Counted from the first letter of the stretch, positions 1 to 5,385 are shown. The stretch: 7,680 nucleotides of DNA from Pseudomonadota bacterium (GCA_021828605.1 JAJZEG010000394.1:1-7680), one strand, 5' to 3'. Translations and numbers: made by a program. The notes: generated by a model from the letters alone, not told the origin.

Positions 1-654
1 CGCGAGGCCGATTTGAAATTGATCGTGCGCGACCGGGTGCGCGAACAAGGCGGGGCGCTGGTGGGCTGGGCGGTGGGTGCGAATATTGCGAGCAAGGTGG
101 TGACCGCGCTCACCATCGAGCTGGATCGGGTGGGGCCGGATGGCTCGGCCTTGCGCGGGGCGTTTGATGAATGGGTGCATCGGGAGATTGCCCGGCTGAC
201 CGAGGATCCTGATCGGGCGGCAGAGTTGGGCACCGCCTTGCGCCGGATTGCGACGCATGAGAGCGTGCGCGCATGGGGGGCGGATATTTGGCAGCGATTG
301 CGCGCGGCGGTGGTGGCGGATGCGGTTCGCCCTGGCGGGCATTCGGTTGCTTTGATCCAGAATGCGCTGGGCAATTTGGGGCAGGTTCTGGCGCAGGATC
401 CGATGACCAGGGCGCGGATTTCGGGGGCGGCGGGTGCAGTGGTGGCGCGGCTATTGCCAGCGGCGCAGGCAGAAATCACCGGGTTTATCGCCCGGGTGGT
501 GGGGAATTGGGACGCGGCGACCATTACCGATAAGTTGGAATTGCGGGTGGGTCGGGATTTGCAGTTCATTCGGATGAACGGCACGCTGGTTGGTTTTTTA
601 ATCGGATTGATCTTGTTCGGGTTGATCCATTTTGGCTTGCACCGCGCACCTTAG
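1..654 (+). CDS. DUF445 family membrane protein, C-terminal part (5' truncated)
   Basis: The frame is open from base 1, so the true start lies upstream; 217 residues are visible. DUF445 (YjiN-like) proteins are usually about 400 residues with a membrane segment at each end. Their biochemical role is not established. The visible part is a long helical, charged region followed by the family's typical ending: a conserved stretch with LELRVGRDLQFIRMNGT at about residues 180-196. A single hydrophobic segment (TLVGFLIGLILFGLIHFGL, about 195-213) and a short basic tail follow. This places the C-terminus at the inner membrane with most of the visible chain in a soluble compartment. A TTG at position 13 is in frame but is only an internal Leu codon. 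The TAG stop lies inside the terminator stem, so this is the last gene of its transcript. Family assignment is confident; function is unknown. Confidence 0.85.
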   Translation, partial: READLKLIVRDRVREQGGALVGWAVGANIASKVVTALTIELDRVGPDGSALRGAFDEWVHREIARLTEDPDRAAELGTALRRIATHESVRAWGADIWQRLRAAVVADAVRPGGHSVALIQNALGNLGQVLAQDPMTRARISGAAGAVVARLLPAAQAEITGFIARVVGNWDAATITDKLELRVGRDLQFIRMNGTLVGFLIGLILFGLIHFGLHRAP

Positions 655-686
655 AGCCGGGTGAATCCGGCTCTAAGGTCTATTTT
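648..686 (+). terminator. Rho-independent terminator of the DUF445 gene
   Basis: A perfect 13-bp stem is formed by ACCTTAGAGCCGG (648-660) and CCGGCTCTAAGGT (667-679), with the 6-nt loop GTGAAT. It is followed by a modest T-rich stretch, CTATTTT (680-686). The stem begins upstream of and contains the TAG stop codon (652-654), an unusually tight arrangement. The U tract is short, so termination may be incomplete. Confidence 0.7.
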
Positions 687-699
687 AGAGGGCGATTCA

Positions 700-737
700 G
701 ACATAAAGATAACCCGCAGGCGGGTGATTATTATGTC
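700..737. repeat. 38-bp imperfect palindrome upstream of the dehydrogenase gene
   Basis: The arms GACATAAAGATAACCCGC (700-717) and GCGGGTGATTATTATGTC (720-737) are inverted copies matching at 15 of 18 positions, with a 2-bp centre. The inner ACCCGC/GCGGGT and the outer GACATAA/TTATGTC blocks are perfect. It ends 39 bp before the ATG at 777 and shares its last base with the 13-bp motif at 737. An operator is the first reading; a transcribed hairpin or a small mobile-element remnant is possible. It is not needed as a terminator, because a better one lies 20 bp upstream. Confidence 0.55.
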
Positions 738-749
738 ATCGCACTCTAG
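737..749 (+). repeat. Intergenic 13-bp motif CATCGCACTCTAG, copy 1
   Basis: This is an exact match to the sequence at 1784-1796. Both copies lie in intergenic DNA just ahead of a plus-strand gene. This copy ends 27 bp before the ATG at 777. Its role is unknown: it could be a shared promoter or regulator site, or a repeat left by recombination. A -10-like TCTAGT (745-750) overlaps its end, but no good -35 box lies at the right distance. Confidence 0.5.
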
Positions 750-776
750 TTATGGCGGACAAAAGGAGCGAAAATT

Positions 777-1757
777 ATGCGCATTCATATTCACGAATTG
801 GCGTCATCGCCGTTCAGCCCGATTACGCTGCAACAATTTGCCTCAGCCGCGCAGATCGCCGGGCCGGTGGGCGGGTGGCACCGGGTGAGTGTGGGGACGA
901 CCCATGCGGAATTCGCGGAACATGCGGGCACGATTGAGGCGCTGATTGCCGGGCCGCACACTATTCGCGCGCTTGATTTGACGCTCGCACCGCAATTACG
1001 GCTGATCCAGGCCACCGGGGCGGGGATGGATATTTTGGCGCCGTTCGATCAAATCCCGAAACATACATTATTGCTGAATAATCGCGGGGTTCATGCGGAT
1101 CGGGCGGGTGAGTTTTCGATCATGGCCATGCTGATGCTGGCGACGCATATGCCGCGCTTTGCCACGGATCAGCGCCACAGACGTTGGGACCGGCGCAATT
1201 CCAGCATTGTCGCGGGGAAGCGCGCGACCATTGTCGGAGTTGGCGGGCTGGGCGGGGCTGCGGCGCGGCGGGCGCGGCAATTTGGCATTCATGTCACCGG
1301 GGTTCGCTATGGTGAGGGAGATCACCCGGATTGTGATGAGACCTGCAAAATTGAACAATTTGAGGGCTTGTTATCGAAGACCGATTTTTTGCTCCTCGCC
1401 TGCCCGCTGACCGAGATCACCCGCAATTTGCTCGATGCGCGGCGGCTTGCGCTGCTGCCCAAGCGGGCCGGGGTGATTAATATCGGGCGCGGCGCGCTGA
1501 TGGATCAGGAGGCGTTGATCGCGGCCTTGCGCGGCGGGCAATTAGCCGGGGCGGTGCTGGATGTGTTCGCTGCCGAGCCGATTCCCGCCGAGGATCCGAT
1601 TTGGGATGCGCCGAATTTGATTATCACGCCGCATATCTCCTCGGATGACCCGCTGCGCTATAATAGTGCGACATTGGCGGTGTTTTTTGAGAATTTACGG
1701 GCGATTGCGGCAGGAAGGGTGCCGCCGACTTTGGTGGATCGGGTTAAGGGGTATTGA
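777..1757 (+). CDS. D-2-hydroxyacid dehydrogenase (GhrA-like NAD(P)-dependent reductase)
   Basis: A 326-residue cytoplasmic oxidoreductase of normal family length, interconverting 2-oxoacids and D-2-hydroxyacids; the substrate cannot be read from sequence. An N-terminal substrate domain carries the loop TGAGMD (80-85). The Rossmann dinucleotide motif GVGGLG is at 154-159. The catalytic triad of the family is present: Arg238 in NIGRGA, Glu267 in AAEP, and His286 in TPHIS. Arg177 follows the second Rossmann strand (VTGVR), where an Asp would favour NADH; this hints at NADPH preference, as in glyoxylate/hydroxypyruvate reductase A (inference). The ATG start is set by AAAGGAG at 762-768, 8 nt upstream. 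The gene stands alone between a terminator and the toxin-antitoxin promoter, and a 13-bp motif occurs on each side of it. The D-2-hydroxyacid dehydrogenase call is firm; the GhrA subtype is tentative. Confidence 0.9.
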   Translation: MRIHIHELASSPFSPITLQQFASAAQIAGPVGGWHRVSVGTTHAEFAEHAGTIEALIAGPHTIRALDLTLAPQLRLIQATGAGMDILAPFDQIPKHTLLLNNRGVHADRAGEFSIMAMLMLATHMPRFATDQRHRRWDRRNSSIVAGKRATIVGVGGLGGAAARRARQFGIHVTGVRYGEGDHPDCDETCKIEQFEGLLSKTDFLLLACPLTEITRNLLDARRLALLPKRAGVINIGRGALMDQEALIAALRGGQLAGAVLDVFAAEPIPAEDPIWDAPNLIITPHISSDDPLRYNSATLAVFFENLRAIAAGRVPPTLVDRVKGY

Positions 1758-1783
1758 GGGCGGTTGTGAGCGCAAACGAAACG

Positions 1784-1796
1784 CATCGCACTCTAG
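1784..1796 (+). repeat. Intergenic 13-bp motif CATCGCACTCTAG, copy 2
   Basis: This is the second exact copy of the motif at 737-749. It lies 26 bp after the dehydrogenase stop codon and 53 bp before the antitoxin ATG. Its last three bases are also the first three of the proposed -35 box (1794-1799). The two copies are in the same orientation and bracket the dehydrogenase gene, 1,047 bp apart. Confidence 0.5.
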
Positions 1797-1822
1797 ACGC
1801 GGCTTCATCTAATCATTATGAT
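1794..1822 (+). promoter_or_regulatory. Predicted sigma-70-type promoter of the toxin-antitoxin operon
   Basis: A -35 box TAGACG (1794-1799, 4 of 6 matches to TTGACA) is followed by a 17-bp spacer. The -10 box is TATGAT (1817-1822, 5 of 6 matches to TATAAT). Transcription would begin near 1829, just ahead of the ribosome-binding site at 1838-1844. The -10 box lies inside the palindrome at 1810-1824, which fits repression by the antitoxin. Confidence 0.55.
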
Positions 1823-1824
1823 TA
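1810..1824. promoter_or_regulatory. Palindromic operator candidate for the ribbon-helix-helix antitoxin
   Basis: TAATCAT and ATGATTA form a perfect 7-1-7 palindrome covering the -10 box. A further TGATT at 1829-1833 repeats the TGATT at 1819-1823 at a 10-bp spacing, one helical turn. This is the kind of phased half-site array that ribbon-helix-helix dimers bind cooperatively. Autoregulation is usual for such operons; binding here is inferred. Confidence 0.5.
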
Positions 1825-1849
1825 AAAGTGATTGGATGAGGAGGTTTGG

Positions 1850-2122
1850 ATGGAAACCAGAGTGTTGACCGCGCATGTGCCGCTGCCGCTTGCCGCGAAG
1901 GTGGATGATCTGGCGAACCGGATGGAGCGGTCGCGCGGCTGGATCGTTAAACAGGCGCTGGCCGCCTGGATCGACACCGAAGAGGCGAAGCGCCAGCTGA
2001 CCCTCGACGCTATGGCCGAGGTCGAGGCTGGCAAGATTGTGCCCGACGACGCGGTGCAAGCATGGGCTGAGACCTTGGGGACGGGTCGGACATTGCCGTT
2101 GCCGCGCTCGAAATCGCGCTGA
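1850..2122 (+). CDS. Type II antitoxin, CopG/ParD-like ribbon-helix-helix protein
   Basis: A 90-residue protein expected to neutralise the toxin encoded next to it and to repress their shared promoter. The N-terminal strand TRVLTAHVPLP (3-13) is the DNA-contacting ribbon. Helices at about 14-26 and 29-42 (with the SRGWIVKQAL turn-helix typical of the family) complete the ribbon-helix-helix dimerisation fold. The acidic C-terminal part (about 44-78, with the AGKIVPDD segment) resembles the toxin-binding tail of RelE/ParE partners. The ATG at 1850 is preferred because GAGGAGG (1838-1844) sits 5 nt upstream. An in-frame TTG at 1832 would place that site inside the gene. The stop codon overlaps the toxin start in TGATG, so translation is coupled. 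The family call is strong; the exact subfamily is not determined. Confidence 0.88.
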   Translation: METRVLTAHVPLPLAAKVDDLANRMERSRGWIVKQALAAWIDTEEAKRQLTLDAMAEVEAGKIVPDDAVQAWAETLGTGRTLPLPRSKSR

Positions 2123-2397
2123 TGGATCTGGTCTGGACGGATGCTTCGCTGTCCGATCTTGATCGCATCTACCAGCATCTGGAGCTGGTAAACCCGCAAG
2201 CCGCCGCGCGGACGACCCGGCTTTTGATAGCGGCACCCAAGCGGCTTCTGGAATTTCCCCGGATCGGCACCCGGCTCCGGGAGTTCGGGTCGCGGGAAAT
2301 CCACCGGGTCATCGTCGATGATTACGAAATTCGGTATGAGGTCATGCAGGATATGATCGTCGTGCTCAGGGTGTGGCACGCCAGAGAAGATCGGTAA
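2122..2397 (+). CDS. Type II toxin, RelE/ParE superfamily
   Basis: A 91-residue basic protein whose first base is the last base of the antitoxin stop codon. The superfamily pattern is complete. Two N-terminal helices (about 8-22 and 25-42, with SDLDRIYQHL) come first. The segment LLEFPRIGTRLREF (42-55) follows, then the strands REIHRVIVDDYEIRYEV (58-74) and the terminal strand IVVLRVWHAREDR (79-91). The HRVIV..YEIRYEV..IVVLRVWHAR order is typical of ParE-type members, which poison DNA gyrase. RelE-type members instead cut mRNA on the ribosome, and sequence inspection alone cannot separate the two. There is no truncation. Leu codons are almost all CTN (TTG once in 11), unlike the neighbouring dehydrogenase where about half are TTG or TTA. 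Together with AGG, AGA and ATA codons this suggests a separate origin. Confidence 0.87.
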   Translation: MDLVWTDASLSDLDRIYQHLELVNPQAAARTTRLLIAAPKRLLEFPRIGTRLREFGSREIHRVIVDDYEIRYEVMQDMIVVLRVWHAREDR

Positions 2398-2403
2398 TTC
2401 TCT

Positions 2404-2418
2404 CCGCCGGATCGGCGG
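2404..2418. terminator. Possible bidirectional terminator hairpin between convergent genes
   Basis: CCGCCG (2404-2409) and CGGCGG (2413-2418) form a perfect 6-bp stem around a 3-nt loop. It lies in the 48-bp gap between the toxin and the minus-strand yggS-like gene, whose ends converge here. Neither strand has a proper U tract, so an efficient intrinsic terminator is doubtful. Confidence 0.35.
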
Positions 2419-2445
2419 TTGAGTGCGTGAACGCCCGCTTTACGA

Positions 2446-3114
2446 TCAGAGTTTGGATGCGCGGGTGCCGAACAGGGCTGAGCCGATGCGGATTTGGGTG
2501 GCGCCGCATTCTATCGCGGCCTCGAAATCATCGGACATGCCGATGGAGCGGACGGCCAAGCCGTGATGATCGGCCATGGCGACCAGGTCGCGGAAAAAAG
2601 GGCGGGGATCGTGGCCGACCGGTGGAATACCCATCAGGCCGCGCAGATTAGCACCAAAGCGCGCGCGCATGGTGGTGATGAACGGGTCGGCCTCGGCGCG
2701 CGATATGCCGGCTTTTTGCGGCTCATCGCCCAGGTTGATCTGGATTAGCAGCGCGGGCAGCTTCCCTTCGCGATCAGCGGCGTCGGCTAGGGCATCGGCG
2801 AGCTTAAGGCGGTCGAGCGATTCGATTTGATCGAACAGCCGCACCGCGTCGCGGGCCTTGTTCGATTGCAGCGCGCCGATACAATGGAGGGTGAGGCCAG
2901 GATGGGTTGCGCGCAAATCGGGGAATTTGAGTGCGGCCTCCTGCACCCGGTTTTCGCCGAACACACGCTGCCCGGCGGCGAGGGCGGCGCGGATGGCGGG
3001 CGGGGCTTGGGTTTTCGAGACGGCGATCAGGGTGACCGCGCGGTCGGGGGCGAGGGTGTGGATGCGCGCCTGCAAGGCGGCGAGGGAAGTGGCGAGGGGA
3101 GAATAATCGGGCAT
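2446..3114 (-). CDS. yggS: YggS/PLPBP-family pyridoxal phosphate homeostasis protein
   Basis: A cytoplasmic protein of 222 residues, the usual family length, with the alanine-racemase-like TIM barrel. Members bind pyridoxal 5'-phosphate and help buffer this cofactor and amino-acid pools; no catalytic reaction is established for them. The PLP-binding lysine is Lys34 in LIAVSKTQ. Other family blocks follow in order: GENRVQE (53-59), IGALQSNK (79-86), INLGDEPQKAGI (126-137), GLMGIPP (159-165), the phosphate-binding SIGMSDDFEAAI (190-201) and IRIGSALFG (208-216). The usual HxIGxLQ block reads CIGALQ, so the common His after Gly is Ala. The ATG at 3112-3114 fits family N-termini (MPDYSPLATSL). A TTG at 3178-3180 would add 22 unconserved residues, although AGGGA-type sequence precedes it. 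No good Shine-Dalgarno precedes the chosen start, which shares bases with the divergent gene's ATG. Confidence 0.9.
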   Translation of the reverse strand: MPDYSPLATSLAALQARIHTLAPDRAVTLIAVSKTQAPPAIRAALAAGQRVFGENRVQEAALKFPDLRATHPGLTLHCIGALQSNKARDAVRLFDQIESLDRLKLADALADAADREGKLPALLIQINLGDEPQKAGISRAEADPFITTMRARFGANLRGLMGIPPVGHDPRPFFRDLVAMADHHGLAVRSIGMSDDFEAAIECGATQIRIGSALFGTRASKL

Positions 3115-3706
3115 GGATCGGAAATTGATTGCGGATGCCCGGATGGTCAAGCGCCGGATCGGCAAGCGGTTTGCTGGCAACCCCTTCCCTACTTTGTGGT
3201 TATTTACTGATTTTCAGCGTTATCCCGATCCGCTGCCGATGATCGCAAAGCTGCCGCGCGATGGGGCGGGGGTGGTGTTTCGCCATGATGATGATCCGAA
3301 GCGGGCGGCTTTGCTGGCACACGTGATCAGGCTGTGCCGGGCGCGGCGAATCGCGCTGGTGGTGGCGGGTGGGATCGTGCCGCCTGCCGGGGTTGGCGTG
3401 CATATGCGCGGCGGGCGCGGCCGGGTTATGCCGAGGGGGCATGGCTGGGTTACGGCGTCGGCTCATGACCGGCGGGAAATAATGCGGGTGGCGCGAGCGG
3501 GGGCGGATTTGATTTTTCTGTCGCCGGTCTGGGAATCGGCGAGCCATAAGGGGGTTGCGGGGCTTGGCGCCTTGCGCTGGCGGATGCTGGCGCGGTTAAG
3601 CCCAGTACAGGTGTTGGCCCTGGGCGGGGTGCAGGGGCGAAGGCTGCGTTTGTTGGGGAATTTTTGCTGCGGTGCGGGAGCAATTGGCGCGTTCGCAACA
3701 GGCTGA
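3113..3706 (+). CDS. Thiamine phosphate synthase/TenI-like protein
   Basis: A 197-residue protein with the ThiE/TenI-type TIM-barrel layout. It has an opening strand LWLFTD (28-33), GAGVVFRHDDDPKR (51-64), a GVHMRGG turn (95-101), and SAHDRREIMRVARAGADLIFLSPVW (116-140). SASHKG (142-147) and the closing phosphate-site strand VLALGGV (167-173) follow. True ThiE joins the thiazole and pyrimidine halves of thiamine phosphate in the cytoplasm. Here the usual VND and GVHLGQxD diphosphate/metal segments are replaced (VVAGGIVPP, GVHMRGGRG), so activity is uncertain and a TenI-like or degenerate role is possible. The ATG at 3113 has GGGGAGA (3095-3101) 11 nt upstream, rather far. An ATG at 3143 would also keep the whole domain and remove the overlap with yggS. 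The two genes are divergent, so this is not an operon. Confidence 0.75.
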   Translation: MDRKLIADARMVKRRIGKRFAGNPFPTLWLFTDFQRYPDPLPMIAKLPRDGAGVVFRHDDDPKRAALLAHVIRLCRARRIALVVAGGIVPPAGVGVHMRGGRGRVMPRGHGWVTASAHDRREIMRVARAGADLIFLSPVWESASHKGVAGLGALRWRMLARLSPVQVLALGGVQGRRLRLLGNFCCGAGAIGAFATG

Positions 3707-3819
3707 GCCAAACTGTGTCGTTAAAACAACATTTGTTCAAAAACCCCCGATTTAGCGGTTGATGAGGTTGCGCGCCGGACCTTAATTGCGGTTAATCAGT
3801 CATCCGCGACGCCAGAGAT

Positions 3820-3853
3820 CGAGCAGTTGTTAGCACGACGGGAGGTCGTCTCG
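3820..3853 (+). promoter_or_regulatory. Possible structured leader ahead of the porin gene
   Basis: The 192-bp gap before the porin (3707-3898) holds no gene. ACGAC (3835-3839) pairs with GTCGT (3845-3849) around a purine-rich GGGAG loop. Flanking CGAG (3820-3823) and CTCG (3850-3853) could extend the structure. A second small hairpin, CCGG (3864-3867) with CCGG (3873-3876), lies closer to the start. If transcribed, these form a folded 5' leader, a common place for porin mRNA control. No convincing -35/-10 pair is visible; TTGCGC (3768-3773) with GTTAAT (3791-3796) is the best weak candidate. Confidence 0.3.
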
Positions 3854-3898
3854 GGATTGAGAGCCGGGAACGCCGGTAACGACACAAAGGGGACTCGA

Positions 3899-5197
3899 AT
3901 GCGCAAATATCTATTGGCGACCGTTGCGTCGCTCGGCATGATGGCCGCCGCTTCAGGCGTGGCCCATGCACAAGCGGCGAAGGCGCCGGCACCAGGCACA
4001 ATCGTTGTGCATCTGAACGGTTTGTTGAATGACCAGATCAACGATATCGGTTCATCGATCAATAGTGCGGGCGGTTACAAGCTGAACCCGATCGGGATGA
4101 GCGGGTTCCTGCGTCTGTATCCGGGTTTTGACGGGACCACGGCGACCGGCCTGCAATATGGCGTCGCGACTGAGTTGCGGACGGCCTATACCAATGCTGG
4201 TCAAGGCATTCGCGAAGGCGGCGGCGGCGTTGAATCGATGGTCATTCGTCGCGCTTATGCGTATTTCGGCACCAAGCAAGACGGCTTCATCCGTTTGGGC
4301 CAGACCGACGGCACCTGGGATTTGCTGACCACCGGCGAATATTACAATTACGGTGACGGCAATGAATGGAACTCCGACGGTGGCGTTGGCGCCGCGGTTC
4401 CGGGCAATGCCGCACCGAAGGGTTTGTTCTCGGTGTCGGGCGCGCTCTATACGACCAATAAGGTTGTGTATATTTCGCCGGATATCGCTGGTTTCCAGGT
4501 TGGCTTTGACTTCGAGCCGAACTCGAACGGCTTCAAGGAAGGCGAAAGCTGTGGCGTTCCGGGCGTGAATTGCGCCACGCTCGCCAGTGCGCCGAATGGT
4601 ATCGGCGGCAATGTTCGCCGCAAAAACACGCTGGGTGCAGCCGCCGAATATACCGCCAAGACGGGCGCCATCGGATATAAGCTCAGCGCGGCTTATTTGA
4701 TGGCCTCGCCGATCGGCAACAGCAATGGTGCCGCACTCGATCGGGCCGGCGCGACCGCCTATAAGGGTTTGCGGATCGATCAGCTGTCGGCTCAGGTGAC
4801 CTTTGGTGGCTTCCTGCTCGGCGCGAACTTCAAGTCCGGCCAGGTGAATAATGGCTATACGTTCATTCTGCCGGGTCAACGTCAAGCGATGTTCTATGAA
4901 GTGACCGGCATCTACACGATGGGCCCGGCCACGATCGGCGCGCAATATTTCGACGACCAAGCTGCCGGCGCGTATCTGCCGGGCGATGGCGCCGGGCGCA
5001 CCGAGAATGACTATGGCTTCGATGTCGGCGCGAACTATGCCTTGTCGCCGCATTTCGGGGTCTATGCGACCTATCTGTATGGCCATCGTCATCAATACGG
5101 TGCCAATTTGGCCGCGACCGGCGAAGCAACCGGCACGCTGGCTGGCAATAATGTCCAGTCGCAGGCGATCAGCGCTGGTGCGCAGTTGAAGTGGTAA
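3899..5197 (+). CDS. Outer-membrane porin, general diffusion type
   Basis: A 432-residue outer-membrane beta-barrel forming a diffusion channel for small solutes; selectivity is not predictable by eye. A Sec signal peptide is clear: basic MRK, a hydrophobic core, and AHA before QA, giving cleavage after residue 24. The mature chain is rich in Gly, Tyr, Asn and alternating hydrophobic strands, for example GFIRLGQTDGTWDLLT (129-144). It ends in AISAGAQLKW, the terminal aromatic residue expected for recognition by the Bam assembly machine. Cys218 and Cys225 lie in what looks like an extracellular loop. The ATG is fixed by AAAGGGG (3886-3892), 6 nt upstream. An in-frame TTG at 3827 would put a 24-residue extension before the signal peptide and is rejected. 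Codons are C-ending far more often than in neighbouring genes, which suggests high expression. The gene is monocistronic, with its own terminator. Confidence 0.9.
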   Translation: MRKYLLATVASLGMMAAASGVAHAQAAKAPAPGTIVVHLNGLLNDQINDIGSSINSAGGYKLNPIGMSGFLRLYPGFDGTTATGLQYGVATELRTAYTNAGQGIREGGGGVESMVIRRAYAYFGTKQDGFIRLGQTDGTWDLLTTGEYYNYGDGNEWNSDGGVGAAVPGNAAPKGLFSVSGALYTTNKVVYISPDIAGFQVGFDFEPNSNGFKEGESCGVPGVNCATLASAPNGIGGNVRRKNTLGAAAEYTAKTGAIGYKLSAAYLMASPIGNSNGAALDRAGATAYKGLRIDQLSAQVTFGGFLLGANFKSGQVNNGYTFILPGQRQAMFYEVTGIYTMGPATIGAQYFDDQAAGAYLPGDGAGRTENDYGFDVGANYALSPHFGVYATYLYGHRHQYGANLAATGEATGTLAGNNVQSQAISAGAQLKW

Positions 5198-5224
5198 TCT
5201 GATCTTCTGATCAGGTGACGATCA

Positions 5225-5254
5225 GGGCGGCGGAGCAATCCGCCGCCCTTTTTT
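5225..5254 (+). terminator. Strong rho-independent terminator of the porin gene
   Basis: A perfect 10-bp GC-rich stem, GGGCGGCGGA (5225-5234) with TCCGCCGCCC (5239-5248), is closed by a stable GCAA tetraloop. Six T residues follow (5249-5254). It begins 27 bp after the porin stop codon. This is the clearest terminator in the window and separates the porin from the lipoprotein-leuS operon. Confidence 0.93.
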
Positions 5255-5385
5255 ATGGTGCGACACTGCAATCGGGCGTGCTGCTCTTGGCGTTCAGCGA
5301 TCACACGGTTAAACAACGCTTAGAGATCGTCCGGATCAACCGGCTCGGCCGTGAATTCATCCACGAATTTCACGGGCAGGACACC

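Noticed and set aside
273..533. Gly-rich 86-codon frame inside the DUF445 gene
   Set aside because: It is an out-of-frame shadow of GC-rich codons; the DUF445 frame is clearly the real one.
661..888. Plus-strand 75-codon frame starting in the gap after DUF445
   Set aside because: It starts with GTG in the terminator loop, has no ribosome-binding site and runs into the dehydrogenase gene in the wrong frame. The gap is better explained by the terminator, palindrome and 13-bp motif.
1764..1776. TTGTGAGCGCAA resembling a LacI-type operator
   Set aside because: Only the outer TTG/CAA and a few inner bases are symmetric, and no LacI-family gene is nearby. I regard it as chance.
3725..3737. AACAA/TTGTT inverted repeat after the ThiE-like gene as a terminator
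   Set aside because: The 5-bp AT-rich stem with a 3-nt loop is too weak for an intrinsic terminator, even with the A-rich run that follows.
3200..3740. Several minus-strand frames opposite the ThiE-like gene
   Set aside because: They are Arg/Pro-rich shadows without start signals or domains, while the plus-strand frame has a recognisable barrel pattern.
4052..5095. Long open frame (347 codons) on the minus strand opposite the porin
   Set aside because: It is fully antisense to a clear porin gene, its translation is Arg/Ile-rich with no recognisable domain, and it has no ribosome-binding site. It is a by-product of codon bias on the other strand.
5360..5383. GTGAA/TTCAC inverted repeat before the lipoprotein gene
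   Set aside because: It is a short stem with a bulge, has no U tract and no clear regulatory position, so support is too weak to call.
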